64,000 bases of DNA, taken from assembly GCF_000413855.1 (NCBI RefSeq), contig NZ_ATGG01000006.1, positions 157,000 to 220,999 of the forward strand. The letters run 5' to 3'. Position numbers and translations under genes: made by a program. The first letter of the stretch is position 1. Every line of letters starts with the position of its first letter. The stretch is from Acinetobacter gyllenbergii CIP 110306 = MTCC 11365 (GTDB lineage: Bacteria; Pseudomonadota; Gammaproteobacteria; Pseudomonadales; Moraxellaceae). Positions 28,007 to 37,594 of the stretch are shown here, in pieces. A model generated the notes under the pieces. That model saw nothing but the letters and a program-made list of their open reading frames with translations, was not told the origin of the DNA and did not search any database.

Positions 28007-28447
28007 ATGACTCTGCGTTTAAATGAACTTGCACCTGCAGAAGGTGCTAAGCGTGAACACCGTCGTTTAGGCCGTGGTATCGGTTCTGGCGTTGGTAAGA
28101 CTGGTGGCCGTGGTGTCAAAGGTCAAAACTCACGTAAAAGTGGTGGTACTCGTCCAGGCTTTGAAGGCGGTCAAACTGCGTTATATCGTCGTTTGCCTAA
28201 ATTCGGTTTCACTAGCCAAATCGCTTTGAAAACTGCTGAAGTACGTTTGTCTGAGCTCAATAAAGTTGAAGGTGATGTTGTTAGCCTTGAAACTTTAAAA
28301 GCTGCGAATGTTGTTCGTCGTGACCAAATTCGTGCTCGCATCGTTCTTTCTGGTGAAATCACTCGCGCATTCACTGTTAAAGGTGTTGTGTTGACTAAAG
28401 GCGCTAAAGCTGCTGTTGAAGCTGCTGGCGGTAAAGTCGAGGAGTAA
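28007..28447 (+). CDS. rplO: 50S ribosomal protein L15
   Basis: L15 (146 residues), a late assembly protein. The Gly/Arg-rich N-terminal tail ([25 protein letters not shown]) and [20 protein letters not shown] are diagnostic. Confidence 0.98.
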   Translation: MTLRLNELAPAEGAKREHRRLGRGIGSGVGKTGGRGVKGQNSRKSGGTRPGFEGGQTALYRRLPKFGFTSQIALKTAEVRLSELNKVEGDVVSLETLKAANVVRRDQIRARIVLSGEITRAFTVKGVVLTKGAKAAVEAAGGKVEE

Positions 28448-28453
28448 TCTCGA

Positions 28454-29812
28454 GTGTCTATGACTCCTAGTTCTTCAGGTCATGTCAACATGATGAAAGG
28501 CCAACCGTTTCATGTGAAATACCGTGAAATTATTCGTCGATTAATGTTCTTGATTGGCGCGTTATTGGTCTTTCGACTAGGAGCGCATATTCCGTTGCCG
28601 GGGATTGATAACGTAGCGCTAGCACAGTTTTTTAAAGCTAATGAAGGTACCTTCTTAGGTTTATTTAACATGTTCTCTGGTGGTGCGTTAGAACGCATGT
28701 CGATTCTAGCGTTAGGGATTATGCCGTACATTTCTGCATCGATTATCGTGCAGTTAATGTCGACCGTCGTTCCTTCGCTAGAAGCTTTGAAAAAAGAAGG
28801 CGAGCAAGGCAAACGTAAGATCAATCAATATACGCGTTACGGCACCTTATTTCTTGCACTCGTGCAAGGCGTAGGGATGTGTGCTGGCTTGATCAGTCAA
28901 GGTATTACCTTAACTTCAGGCTTGGCATTCTACGTTCCAGCAGTAACTTCGTTAGTTGCAGGAACAATGTTCTTGATGTGGTTGGGCGAGCAAATTACCG
29001 AACGTGGTGTTGGTAATGGTATCTCGATGATCATTTTCGCAGGGATCGTGGCAGGTTTGCCAAATCTTGTGATTCAGTCGTTTACGTCTGTACAGAATGG
29101 TCAGGGTAGTTTAATTGGTTTAGCTGTATTCGGTTTACTCTCATTAGCCGTTTTAGCTGCGATCGTGTTTATTGAAAAAGCACAACGTCGTATTCCAGTG
29201 AACTACGCACAAAAACAGCAAGGTCGTCGTGTATTTACTGCACAGCAAACACATTTGCCGTTAAAAATTAACATGGCAGGTGTTATTCCAGCGATTTTTG
29301 CAAGCTCATTGTTATTATTTCCAGCGAGCTTGGGACAATGGTTAGGAAGTGCTGATCCAAATGCAGGGATTGTGAAGCGCAGCCTACAAGATCTGGCATT
29401 GGTGTTATCGCCTGGACAGCCGTTGTATCTAATGCTCTTTGGCGCGTTAATTATCTTCTTCTGTTATTTCTATACGGCGCTTGTATTTAGCCCGAAAGAA
29501 GTCTCAGAGAATTTAAAACGTAGCGGGGCATATGTACCTGGTATCCGTCCAGGTGAGCAAACGGCTCGTTATTTAGATCACATCCTTAACCGTTTGACCT
29601 TCATCGGTGCAATCTACATTACCGTGGTATGTTTAATGCCTATGGTGCTACAAAGTTCGTTTGGTATTCCATTCCATTTGGGTGGAACATCTTTACTGAT
29701 TGTAGTGGTAGTGGTAATGGACTTTATGGCGCAACTCCAAGCGCACCTTACTTCGCATCAATATGATAATCAAACGTTAATGAGAAAAACGACTGCTCAT
29801 CCTAAGGGATAA
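28454..29812 (+). CDS. secY: Protein translocase subunit SecY
   Basis: The channel-forming subunit of the Sec translocon (452 residues, about ten membrane helices). The plug and early helices ([28 protein letters not shown]), the long TM4-5 loop [23 protein letters not shown] and the cytosolic loop [20 protein letters not shown] are conserved. I use the GTG at 28454, 9 nt after GGAG in the rplO end; an ATG at 28460 is the alternative. Confidence 0.97.
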   Translation: MSMTPSSSGHVNMMKGQPFHVKYREIIRRLMFLIGALLVFRLGAHIPLPGIDNVALAQFFKANEGTFLGLFNMFSGGALERMSILALGIMPYISASIIVQLMSTVVPSLEALKKEGEQGKRKINQYTRYGTLFLALVQGVGMCAGLISQGITLTSGLAFYVPAVTSLVAGTMFLMWLGEQITERGVGNGISMIIFAGIVAGLPNLVIQSFTSVQNGQGSLIGLAVFGLLSLAVLAAIVFIEKAQRRIPVNYAQKQQGRRVFTAQQTHLPLKINMAGVIPAIFASSLLLFPASLGQWLGSADPNAGIVKRSLQDLALVLSPGQPLYLMLFGALIIFFCYFYTALVFSPKEVSENLKRSGAYVPGIRPGEQTARYLDHILNRLTFIGAIYITVVCLMPMVLQSSFGIPFHLGGTSLLIVVVVVMDFMAQLQAHLTSHQYDNQTLMRKTTAHPKG

Positions 29813-29833
29813 GCGCACTTAGAAGGTTTCATC

Positions 29834-29950
29834 ATGAAAGTACAAGCTTCTGTAAAGAAAATTTGTGGTAGCTGTAAAGTTATCCGTCGTAATGGGGTTA
29901 TTCGCGTAATTTGTAGCGCAGAACCTCGTCATAAGCAGCGTCAAGGTTAA
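29834..29950 (+). CDS. rpmJ: 50S ribosomal protein L36, zinc-binding form
   Basis: A 38-residue protein, [20 protein letters not shown]. Cys11, Cys14, Cys27 and the following His form the zinc ribbon of the C-plus type. It closes the spc group after secY. Confidence 0.97.
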
Positions 29951-29965
29951 TTTAATTAAGACCTG

Positions 29966-29995
29966 TTGATTTCAGTAGGCTAATTAGGTTATTAT
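29966..29995 (+). promoter_or_regulatory. Candidate promoter of the alpha operon
   Basis: TTGATT (29966-29971) and TATTAT (29990-29995) are separated by 18 nt in the 107-nt gap between rpmJ and rpsM. Initiation near 30002 would give a short leader before rpsM and independent expression of rpsM-rplQ. Confidence 0.55.
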
Positions 29996-30022
29996 CCGCC
30001 CCTCAAGATTTTTGTGGGGCGG
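29996..30022 (+). promoter_or_regulatory. GC-rich hairpin before rpsM
   Basis: The perfect 7-bp stem CCGCCCC / GGGGCGG has a 13-nt loop, followed by TTGATTATCTTGAC rather than a U-run. E. coli S4 represses the alpha operon by binding a structure in this place, but no sequence match to that pseudoknot is claimed. The stem overlaps the predicted start point, so it may belong only to read-through transcripts from spc. Confidence 0.5.
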
Positions 30023-30057
30023 TTGATTATCTTGACTGCCTTTTTGGAGAAAATTGA

Positions 30058-30414
30058 ATGGCTCGTATTGCCGGTGTAAACATTCCGGATAACAAGCATG
30101 CTGTTATCTCTCTCACGTATATTTTTGGTGTAGGTCGCCACACTGCTAAGAACATCTTGGCTGCTGTAGGTATCACTGAAACTACTAAAATCCGTGAATT
30201 AGATGATGCTCAGCTTGATGCGATTCGTGCAGAAGTTGCTAAGGTTCCGACCGAAGGTGATTTACGTCGCGAAATTTCCATGAACATTAAACGTTTAATG
30301 GATTTAGGCTGCTACCGCGGTCTTCGTCATCGTCGCAGCTTGCCTGTTCGCGGACAACGCACCAAAACTAACGCACGTACCCGTAAAGGTCCGCGCAAAC
30401 CGATTAAGAAATAA
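30058..30414 (+). CDS. rpsM: 30S ribosomal protein S13
   Basis: S13 (118 residues) is in the 30S head and contacts the P-site t[28 protein letters not shown] and C-terminal [21 protein letters not shown] are diagnostic. GGAG lies just before its ATG. Confidence 0.98.
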   Translation: MARIAGVNIPDNKHAVISLTYIFGVGRHTAKNILAAVGITETTKIRELDDAQLDAIRAEVAKVPTEGDLRREISMNIKRLMDLGCYRGLRHRRSLPVRGQRTKTNARTRKGPRKPIKK

Positions 30415-30433
30415 GATTTCTGGAAGCTAAAAG

Positions 30434-30820
30434 ATGGCTAAAGATACTCGCGCACGCAAGAAGGTCACTCGTACCGTCTCTGAAGGTGTCGCACACATTC
30501 ACGCTTCTTTTAATAACACCATTGTTACGATTACCGATCGTCAAGGTAATGCATTGGCTTGGGCTACCTCAGGTGGACAAGGCTTCCGTGGATCACGTAA
30601 ATCAACACCGTTTGCTGCTCAGGTAGCTGCTGAAGTTGCTGGTAAAGCTGCTTTAGATTACGGTTTGAAAAACTTGGACGTCCTTGTAAAAGGTCCTGGT
30701 CCTGGTCGTGAATCTGCGGTTCGTGCATTAGGTGCAGTGGGTTATAAAATTAACAGCATTACCGATGTGACTCCAATTCCGCACAACGGTTGCCGTCCAC
30801 CTAAAAAACGTCGCGTGTAA
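30434..30820 (+). CDS. rpsK: 30S ribosomal protein S11
   Basis: S11 (128 residues) is on the 30S platform. [28 protein letters not shown] and C-terminal [16 protein letters not shown] are family signatures; the Asn-Gly in the latter is the known isoaspartate site in E. coli. Confidence 0.98.
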   Translation: MAKDTRARKKVTRTVSEGVAHIHASFNNTIVTITDRQGNALAWATSGGQGFRGSRKSTPFAAQVAAEVAGKAALDYGLKNLDVLVKGPGPGRESAVRALGAVGYKINSITDVTPIPHNGCRPPKKRRV

Positions 30821-30832
30821 GGAGAAACATTC

Positions 30833-31459
30833 ATGGCTCGTTATATTGGTCCAAAATGCAAACTCTCTCGCCGCGAAGGGACAGACCTGCAATTAAAATC
30901 TGGCGTTAAACCGTTTGACGTTAAGACTAAAAAACATGCTAAAGCTCCTGGCCAACATGGCGGAGCTCGTGGTAGCAAACAATCAGAGTACTCACTACAA
31001 TTACGTGAAAAACAAAAAGTACGTCGTATGTACGGTGTGTTAGAGCGTCAATTTAGTAACTACTACAAAGAAGCTGCTCGTGTGAAAGGCGCAACAGGTG
31101 AAAACTTGTTGAAATTGCTTGAAAGCCGTCTTGATAACGTTGTTTATCGCATGGGTTTTGGTTCTACACGTGCAGAAGCTCGTCAGTTAGTATCTCACCG
31201 TAGCATCACTTTGAACGGTCGTCGTGTTAACATTGCATCTATCCAAGTTAAAGCTGGTGATGTAATTGCAGTACACGAAGGCGCTAAACAACAATTACGT
31301 ATTAAAAACGCAATTGAATTAGCTGCTCAACGTGGTATCCCTGCTTGGATGGAAATTGACCATTCTAAGTTAGAAGGTACGTTTAAAGCTGCGCCAGATC
31401 GTTCTGATTTACCTGCTGAAATCAACGAAAGCTTGATTGTAGAATTGTATTCTAAATAA
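30833..31459 (+). CDS. rpsD: 30S ribosomal protein S4
   Basis: S4 (208 residues) initiates 30S assembly; in E. coli it represses the alpha operon. [18 protein letters not shown], the S4 RNA-binding domain ([24 protein letters not shown]) and the C-terminal [12 protein letters not shown] are conserved. Confidence 0.98.
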   Translation: MARYIGPKCKLSRREGTDLQLKSGVKPFDVKTKKHAKAPGQHGGARGSKQSEYSLQLREKQKVRRMYGVLERQFSNYYKEAARVKGATGENLLKLLESRLDNVVYRMGFGSTRAEARQLVSHRSITLNGRRVNIASIQVKAGDVIAVHEGAKQQLRIKNAIELAAQRGIPAWMEIDHSKLEGTFKAAPDRSDLPAEINESLIVELYSK

Positions 31460-31477
31460 TCCTTGAGGTAGCAATAA

Positions 31478-32485
31478 ATGACGCGTACTGCAAACGAGTT
31501 TCTAACTCCGCAAGCGATCAAGGTCGAAGCGGTGAGCGGGACCTCGGCAAAAGTGATTCTGGAACCTTTAGAGCGTGGCTTTGGTCATACTCTAGGTAAT
31601 GCTTTACGTCGCATTCTATTGTCTTCTTTACCTGGCGCTGCTGTGGTTGAAGTAGAAATAGAAGGTGTCGAGCACGAGTACAGTACTTTAGAAGGCTTGC
31701 AGCAGGACATCGTCGAGCTCTTGCTGAACCTAAAAGGATTGTCTATTAAGCTGTTCGATCAAAATGAAGCATATTTGACATTAGAGAAACAAGGGGCGGG
31801 TGACGTAACTGCAGCTGACCTTCGTTTACCTCATAATGTTGAAGTGGTTAACCCTGATCATTTAATCGGTACTTTGAGTTCTACAGGTTCATTGAAAATG
31901 CGCCTGAAAGTTGCTCAAGGTCGTGGTTATGAAACATCTGACTCACGTTTCCCTGAAGGTGAAACACGTCCAGTAGGTCGTTTACAGTTAGATGCTTCTT
32001 ATAGCCCAATCAAGCGTGTTTCATACACAGTAGAAAATGCTCGTGTTGAACAACGTACCGATCTTGATAAGTTAGTGATCGATCTTGAGACTAACGGAAC
32101 TGTTGATCCAGAAGAAGCAATCCGCAAAGCGGCAACAATCTTGCAACAACAAATTGCAATTTTTGTTGATCTTCAGAAAGATCAAACTCCAGTTGCTCAA
32201 GAACCTCGCGAAGAAGTTGACCCAATCTTGCTTCGTCCAGTAGATGATCTCGAGCTTACTGTTCGTTCTGCTAACTGTTTGAAGGCAGAAAATATTTACT
32301 ACATTGGTGATCTTGTTCAACGTACTGAAGTTGAGTTGTTAAAAACTCCTAACTTAGGTAAAAAATCGTTAACAGAGATCAAAGATGTTTTGGCATCGAA
32401 AGGTTTACAACTCGGCATGCGTTTAGAGAACTGGCCACCAGCTAGTCTCCGTATGGATGACCGTTTTGCCTATCGTAGCCGTTAA
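31478..32485 (+). CDS. rpoA: RNA polymerase alpha subunit
   Basis: The 335-residue alpha subunit has the N-terminal assembly domain ([23 protein letters not shown]) and the C-terminal domain (about 250-335) with [38 protein letters not shown]. That CTD contacts UP elements and activators. It sits between rpsD and rplQ as in E. coli. Confidence 0.98.
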   Translation: MTRTANEFLTPQAIKVEAVSGTSAKVILEPLERGFGHTLGNALRRILLSSLPGAAVVEVEIEGVEHEYSTLEGLQQDIVELLLNLKGLSIKLFDQNEAYLTLEKQGAGDVTAADLRLPHNVEVVNPDHLIGTLSSTGSLKMRLKVAQGRGYETSDSRFPEGETRPVGRLQLDASYSPIKRVSYTVENARVEQRTDLDKLVIDLETNGTVDPEEAIRKAATILQQQIAIFVDLQKDQTPVAQEPREEVDPILLRPVDDLELTVRSANCLKAENIYYIGDLVQRTEVELLKTPNLGKKSLTEIKDVLASKGLQLGMRLENWPPASLRMDDRFAYRSR

Positions 32486-32503
32486 TTAAGTAGGACTATC
32501 ACC

Positions 32504-32869
32504 ATGCGTCATCGTAATAGTGGTGTGAAATTAGGCCGTACAAGCAGCCATCGTAAGGCGTTGTTCCAAAATTTAACAAATGCTTTAGTAGAGCACGAGT
32601 TAATTAAAACAACTTTACCTAAAGCGAAAGAACTTCGCCGCGTTGCTGAGCCTTTAATCACTTTAGCTAAAAACGATACAGTAGCAAACCGTCGTTTAGC
32701 GTTTGCTCGTACTCGTTCTGCAGCAACTGTTGGTAAATTATTTACCGTTCTTGGCCCTCGTTACAAAGAACGTAACGGCGGTTATCTTCGTGTTCTTAAA
32801 GCGGGCTTCCGTGCAGGTGATGCTGCACCGATGGCTTACGTTGAACTCGTTGACCGTGAAGTAAAATAA
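32504..32869 (+). CDS. rplQ: 50S ribosomal protein L17
   Basis: L17 (121 residues), last gene of the cluster. [24 protein letters not shown] and the [15 protein letters not shown] block are typical. A strong terminator follows. Confidence 0.98.
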   Translation: MRHRNSGVKLGRTSSHRKALFQNLTNALVEHELIKTTLPKAKELRRVAEPLITLAKNDTVANRRLAFARTRSAATVGKLFTVLGPRYKERNGGYLRVLKAGFRAGDAAPMAYVELVDREVK

Positions 32870-32900
32870 TACTTCTACGTGTAGAACAGTCAGTTGTTCC

Positions 32901-32935
32901 AAAAAAGACCGGTGTAATAACCGGTCTTTTTTATT
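32901..32935 (+). terminator. Terminator of the ribosomal supercluster
   Basis: The stem AAAAAAGACCGG / CCGGTCTTTTTT (32901-32912 and 32921-32932) has an 8-nt loop and ends in a T-run. It lies 31 nt after rplQ. Confidence 0.93.
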
Positions 32936-33063
32936 GTCTGGTTTTAATCAGCATTTGAAATAGAAGACTTTTAAAGCATGATTCGCTGATCAATTGTCGT
33001 TTGTGGATCAGGCTAATGTGCTAAATTAAGCCGTGTTACTATAAAAAATTAAAATAGACCAAT

Positions 33064-33561
33064 ATGTTTGATGTTGAGATTAAAATTCTAAGTGTCAATG
33101 AGCTGAATGATTTTAGAGTAATCAGACTTTCAGCATTAGCAAAAGCCCCAGCAATGTTTGGTTCTTCTTATGCTGTAGAAGTGCTAAAACCACTAACGTT
33201 TTTTGAAAGCTGCTTATCAAATTCAACCATCTTTGGTGTTTATCACAACAATAGCATTATCGGTTTAGCGACTTTGACACGAGAGATTGGAGTAAAGCTT
33301 TGTCATAAAGCTCATTTATCCAGTGTATTTATTGAACCTGAATTTCAAAGGCAAGGGATAGCAAGTAAATTGCTGGATGCGGTCATTGAATATAGCAAAG
33401 ACTATGTCGAACAAATTTTACTCGTTGTCGCTGATGATAATCAGCCAGCTATTGATTTCTACCAAAAACGAGGTTTTCAAACTTATGGGGTAGAGTCAAA
33501 AGCATTAAAAAATAACACAGAATATACGGATGAGCTGTTAATGAAGCTTTTCTTGCCCTAG
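33064..33561 (+). CDS. GNAT family N-acetyltransferase
   Basis: A 165-residue GNAT protein. The acetyl-CoA-binding motif A is visible as SSVFIEPEFQRQGIASKLLDAV (Q-R-Q-G-I-A), and NQPAIDFYQKRGFQTYGVE is the usual motif B/C-terminal portion. The acyl acceptor cannot be told. It stands alone between the ribosomal terminator and the monooxygenase gene. Codon and base composition are more AT-rich than in the ribosomal genes, as expected for a weakly expressed gene. Confidence 0.85.
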   Translation: MFDVEIKILSVNELNDFRVIRLSALAKAPAMFGSSYAVEVLKPLTFFESCLSNSTIFGVYHNNSIIGLATLTREIGVKLCHKAHLSSVFIEPEFQRQGIASKLLDAVIEYSKDYVEQILLVVADDNQPAIDFYQKRGFQTYGVESKALKNNTEYTDELLMKLFLP

Positions 33562-33816
33562 CATTTATTTGCAACTGACCAGTTGTTGGATCTATTCTTT
33601 CAAATTGCTAACTTGTCCATCGCTACAAATTTTTCGCCCTTTCATTCATCTCTTTGTTTAAAGAGATCCGATCAAAAACTCAGGATTTTGTAGTCTTCAA
33701 TTTCTTTAAAATGTCCCGAAGTGATATGAAAAAACCGATGAATGACCAAACTTGACATTGCGTATTGTCAAATTTGTGCTTTAATAAAGTCATGGTTTAT
33801 ACAGGGTATAAAAAAA
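33562..33816 (+). promoter_or_regulatory. Upstream region of the monooxygenase with an inverted repeat
   Basis: The 255-nt gap has no gene that I can support. TTGACA (33752-33757) and TGTCAA (33766-33771) form a 6-bp inverted repeat with an 8-nt spacer, a possible operator. An extended -10-like TGCTTTAAT lies at 33777-33785. An ATCTCTTT / AAAGAGAT hairpin is at 33648-33667 without a U-run. Confidence 0.35.
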
Positions 33817-35307
33817 ATGGAAAAGCAAGTTGATGTATTAATTATTGGTGCAGGTATCTCTGGGATTGGGTTAGCTGTGCATCTCTCTAAGAACTGTCCA
33901 CAACGTAAATTCGAAATCTTAGAACGTCGTGATAGCTTTGGTGGGACTTGGGATTTATTCCGTTACCCTGGTATTCGTTCTGACTCAGATATGTCAACTT
34001 TTGGTTTTAATTTTAAACCATGGGCAAAAGACAAAGTATTGGCGAGTGGTGCTGAGATCAAGGGCTATTTAAGTGATGTGATCAGCGAAAATCAGTTAAA
34101 AGATAAAATTCATTTTGGTCATCGTGTCCTTTCTGCAAACTACGATTCTGCAAAGAAAAAATGGGCTGTTGAAATTGAAGACAGTAACAAGAAGAAGCAA
34201 ACTTGGTCAGCAAACTTTGTGATGGGTTGTACGGGTTACTATAACTATGACCAAGGTTATGCACCGAAATTTCCAAAGCAAGAAGACTTTAAAGGTCAAT
34301 TGATCCATCCACAACATTGGCCTGAGAATTTAGATTACACAGGCAAGAAAGTGGTGATTATTGGTAGTGGTGCAACTGCAATTACCCTCGTACCTTCTAT
34401 GGTGAAAGGTGGAGCAGGACATGTCACCATGTTACAGCGTTCACCTTCGTATATTGCGACAATTCCTTCAATTGACTTTATTTATGAAAAAACCCGTAAA
34501 TTTATGTCTGAAGAAACGGCCTATAAATTTACCCGCGCACGTAATATTGGTATGCAACGTGGTATCTATGCATTGGCACAGAAATATCCGAAAACAGTGC
34601 GTCGCTTATTGTTGAAAGGTATTGAGTTGCAGTTGAAAGGTAAAGTGGATATGAAACACTTTACGCCGAGCTATAATCCTTGGGATCAACGTTTATGTGT
34701 GGTGCCAGATGGTGACTTATTCAAGGCATTACGTGAAGGCCATGCCAATGTTGAAACAGATCAAATTGAAAAGTTCACTGCCAATGGTATTCAGCTGAAA
34801 TCAGGAAAACACCTTGAAGCAGATATCGTGATTTCAGCGACAGGTTTGGAAATTCAAATCCTGGGTGGAGTGAAAGGCACGATCGATGGTAAGCCAATGG
34901 ATACTTCTCAGCATATGCTCTATCAAGGGGTGATGGTCAGTGATGTTCCGAATATGGCGATGATCATTGGCTATATCAACGCGTCTTGGACCTTAAAGGT
35001 TGATATTGCAGCGGATTATATCTGTCGTTTACTCAATCACATGGACAAAAATGGCTATGATGAAGTGATTGCACATGCCGATCCAGCATTGCGTGAACAC
35101 GATACCATTATGGGTAAAATGTCTTCGGGTTATATCGCACGTGCAGCGAATGTGATGCCGAAGCAAGGTAAAAAAGCACCGTGGAAAATTACCAATAACT
35201 ATCTTGCTGACCGTAAGGAATTGAAAGATGCATCATTCAGTGATGAGGTTTTACAATTCCATAAACGTGGTGAACAAGCAGATCGTAAGCCAAAATTAGT
35301 GTCGTAA
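33817..35307 (+). CDS. Flavin-containing monooxygenase, Baeyer-Villiger type
   Basis: This FAD/NADPH enzyme of 496 residues inserts one oxygen into a ketone or related substrate. The FAD-binding motif GAGISG is at 11-16, the type I Baeyer-Villiger fingerprint F-x-G-x-x-x-H-x-x-x-W-P is at 158-169, and the second Rossmann motif GSGATA is at 183-188. The order is canonical. It resembles the EthA-like branch, which acts on ketones and thioamides, but substrate is unknown. I start at the ATG at 33817, since the N-terminus then fits the family; an in-frame ATG at 33742 lies upstream of the inverted repeat and would add an atypical 25-residue extension. Confidence 0.9.
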   Translation: MEKQVDVLIIGAGISGIGLAVHLSKNCPQRKFEILERRDSFGGTWDLFRYPGIRSDSDMSTFGFNFKPWAKDKVLASGAEIKGYLSDVISENQLKDKIHFGHRVLSANYDSAKKKWAVEIEDSNKKKQTWSANFVMGCTGYYNYDQGYAPKFPKQEDFKGQLIHPQHWPENLDYTGKKVVIIGSGATAITLVPSMVKGGAGHVTMLQRSPSYIATIPSIDFIYEKTRKFMSEETAYKFTRARNIGMQRGIYALAQKYPKTVRRLLLKGIELQLKGKVDMKHFTPSYNPWDQRLCVVPDGDLFKALREGHANVETDQIEKFTANGIQLKSGKHLEADIVISATGLEIQILGGVKGTIDGKPMDTSQHMLYQGVMVSDVPNMAMIIGYINASWTLKVDIAADYICRLLNHMDKNGYDEVIAHADPALREHDTIMGKMSSGYIARAANVMPKQGKKAPWKITNNYLADRKELKDASFSDEVLQFHKRGEQADRKPKLVS

Positions 35308-35325
35308 TGATCTACTAAAATGATG

Positions 35326-35357
35326 AAAACCCTATGTAGATACATAGGGTTTTTTTA
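35326..35357 (+). terminator. Terminator of the monooxygenase gene
   Basis: The stem AACCCTATGT / ACATAGGGTT has an AGAT loop and is followed by seven T, 20 nt after the stop codon. Confidence 0.92.
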
Positions 35358-35431
35358 TTGGTGCTGGGTTTTAATCTGATGAATATCGCGTATATTGGGC
35401 AGATTATAAAACGTAGATTAAGGATAATCCG

Positions 35432-35926
35432 GTGAAACAAATATTCATCTTAGGGACCTTGTTGCTCAGTACATTAGCATGTGCTGATGAGCTAAAACAA
35501 AAACAAATCATTGCACAAAAGCTGGTGTCAGTTGATGGTACTGAACAAGGTTTGCAAAACACGGATAAGATGATTTTAGAACAAATGCGTATGCGTTTGC
35601 CCAAAGATCTGCCTGAAAGCTTTTATACCGATTTAAGCAAGAATTTGAATAGTGAACAGCGTAAGCAATTTATTGTGCAACGCTATGCTGAGAGCTTTAG
35701 TGAAAAAGAATTACAGGCAGCGTTGAATTTCTATCAATCTACTGAAGGTAAGGCGTGGGCAAAGAAAGCCAGTGATGTCGGCAGTGAAGTCGCACATTTC
35801 ACCACCCAAAATGCCCGTACAGCGTTGAATACCACCATGCAGCAACATCTTGATCATCCAACGGTGAAACAACTGATGGCAAGAATGAATCCACAGCCTG
35901 TTCCTGCGGTTGAAAAAAAAGAGTAG
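35432..35926 (+). CDS. Periplasmic DUF2059-like protein
   Basis: A 164-residue secreted protein. A GTG start at 35432 follows AAGGATAA; the signal peptide MKQIFILGTLLLSTLACA is probably cleaved near residue 18. The Cys there is not in a convincing lipobox. The helical middle part (FIVQRYAESFSEKELQAALNFYQSTEGKAWAKK) matches the core of DUF2059 proteins: a helix pair ending in FYxSxxGKxxxxK. No function is assigned for this family. A terminator follows, so it is monocistronic. Confidence 0.75.
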   Translation: MKQIFILGTLLLSTLACADELKQKQIIAQKLVSVDGTEQGLQNTDKMILEQMRMRLPKDLPESFYTDLSKNLNSEQRKQFIVQRYAESFSEKELQAALNFYQSTEGKAWAKKASDVGSEVAHFTTQNARTALNTTMQQHLDHPTVKQLMARMNPQPVPAVEKKE

Positions 35927-35930
35927 AAAT

Positions 35931-35963
35931 AAAAAAATCGTGCATTTAGCACGATCTTTTTTT
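35931..35963. terminator. Terminator between the DUF2059-like and acyl-CoA dehydrogenase genes
   Basis: The stem ATCGTGC / GCACGAT has an ATTTA loop, with an A-run upstream and CTTTTTTT downstream. It serves the plus-strand gene and possibly the convergent minus-strand gene ending at 35977. Confidence 0.9.
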
Positions 35964-35976
35964 ATGGTTGGAGAGA

Positions 35977-37149
35977 TTAGAGCGTACGTGAAATCAGTTC
36001 TTTCATGATTTCATTGGTGCCCGCATAGATACGATTGGCACGGTTGTCGATATAGGCACGGGCAATTGGATATTCCAGCATATAACCATAACCTCCATGC
36101 AGTTGTAAGCAGTCATCAACCACTTTTGAGAACATATCTGAGATCTTGTATTTCGCAGCAGCTGCGGCATCCACGCCTAAGCTTTCTTCGAGCTGTAGTT
36201 CCATACAACGATCCAGATAGGTGCGACAGAAATCAATTTCAGTACGCAATTCCGCCAGTTTAAAGCGAGTATTTTGGAAGGTGCTAATGGCTTTGCCGAA
36301 TGCTTTACGGTCTTTGGTGTATTGCACGGTATGTGCAAAGGCTGCTTCAGCACCTGCTTGACAGATAATCGCGACCAGCATACGTTCCCAAGCGAGCTCT
36401 TTCATCAACATGATAAAGCCCATGCCTTCCATACCTAATAGGTTTTCTTTGGGTACACGTACATTGTCAAAGAACAATTCGCAGGTATCTTGGCCTTTCA
36501 TCCCGATTTTATTCAAAGGTTTACCTTTGCTAAAACCAGCACGATCCGCTTCAACAATCAATAAGGATAAATTGGCTGAACCTTTTTCATTGTTGCCTGT
36601 CTTGCAGACCACAATCGCCATATCGCAGAGATAACCATTGGTAATAAAGATTTTTGAACCATTGATGACATATTCATCGCCATCTAGTACCGCAGTCGTC
36701 CGAACAGCTTGTAAGTCTGAGCCTGTGCCAGGTTCAGTCATGGCAATGGCCGTAACCGCTTCGCCTGTGGCCATTTTTGGTAGCCAATGTTGTTTCTGTA
36801 CTTCATTACCAAAGTTATTGATGTAATTGGCAACGATGTCTGAATGCAGTGAGAAACCCGTACTGGAGTCCATGGCATAAGCTTGTTCTTCAATCAGGAT
36901 CATACTATAAAGACGATCCACCCCTGATCCTCCATATTGCTCTGGCATGGTGGTACAAAGCAAGCCAAGTGCACCTGCTTTATTCCATAAATCACGATCA
37001 ACATGCTGTTGTTTCTCATATTTTTCAATATTAGGAACCACTTCCTTTTCATAGAATTTGCGCACGGTTTCGCGGAATGCTTCGTGGTCTGAAGTAAACA
37101 GTTTGCGTGGCAGCATGTTTGGAACTGGACGAATAGCACCTGATTGCAT
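35977..37149 (-). CDS. Acyl-CoA dehydrogenase, long-chain-like
   Basis: A 390-residue flavoenzyme that catalyses alpha,beta-dehydrogenation of acyl-CoA. AMTEPGTGSDLQAVRTTA (the FAD/substrate loop), FITNGYLCDMAIVVC and QLHGGYGYMLEYPIARAYID are the family blocks. The C-terminal motif reads YAGTNEIMKELI: the Glu that serves as the catalytic base in MCAD-type enzymes (YEGT) is absent, as in the long-chain and isovaleryl types where the base comes from an earlier helix. It therefore more likely acts on long or branched substrates. It is divergent from sdhE; an 8-nt inverted repeat TTGATCAC / GTGATCAA (37187-37194 and 37224-37231) lies between. Confidence 0.88.
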   Translation of the reverse strand: MQSGAIRPVPNMLPRKLFTSDHEAFRETVRKFYEKEVVPNIEKYEKQQHVDRDLWNKAGALGLLCTTMPEQYGGSGVDRLYSMILIEEQAYAMDSSTGFSLHSDIVANYINNFGNEVQKQHWLPKMATGEAVTAIAMTEPGTGSDLQAVRTTAVLDGDEYVINGSKIFITNGYLCDMAIVVCKTGNNEKGSANLSLLIVEADRAGFSKGKPLNKIGMKGQDTCELFFDNVRVPKENLLGMEGMGFIMLMKELAWERMLVAIICQAGAEAAFAHTVQYTKDRKAFGKAISTFQNTRFKLAELRTEIDFCRTYLDRCMELQLEESLGVDAAAAAKYKISDMFSKVVDDCLQLHGGYGYMLEYPIARAYIDNRANRIYAGTNEIMKELISRTL

Positions 37150-37336
37150 TTGTTATTTTTCCCTAGTGTATTGAATTTAAATCATCTTGATCACCATACA
37201 AGAAATTGAAAATAGTGAACAATGTGATCAATGCTCAATTTGCTTGATGTATTTGGTCACTTGAGAAAAATCTCTAAGAACTTCATTGGGGAGATCAGGT
37301 ACACTATGGAAAAATTGTTGCATTGCGGAGCCCATA

Positions 37337-37594
37337 ATGTCTGATGAAATGACACTGGAAGAGCGTAAGGTCGTGTATCGTGCACGCCGTGGTTTAAAAG
37401 AAATTGATGTGTATTTTGACCCGTACGTTAAAAACTACTATTTGACTGCCGATGCTGCGGAAAAAGCTTTATTTGCTGAGCTTGTTGATCAAGAAGACCC
37501 AGATTTATTGGATTGGTTTATGGAAGTAGGTGAACCACCGCGTATTGAGTTAAAAGAGTTTATTCTCAAACTCAAACATTATGTCCATGGCTAA
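37337..37594 (+). CDS. sdhE: FAD assembly factor SdhE (YgfY/CptB)
   Basis: A small cytoplasmic protein that promotes covalent flavinylation of succinate dehydrogenase. The family signature RGxxE is present as R18-G-L-K-E22, and DPDLLDWFMEVGEPP is the conserved C-terminal block. I start at the ATG at 37337 (MSDEMTLEERK, 85 residues), with GCGGAG just upstream, rather than the in-frame ATG at 37286. It overlaps the YgfX-like gene by 14 nt, as these genes are paired in other gammaproteobacteria. Confidence 0.93.
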   Translation: MSDEMTLEERKVVYRARRGLKEIDVYFDPYVKNYYLTADAAEKALFAELVDQEDPDLLDWFMEVGEPPRIELKEFILKLKHYVHG

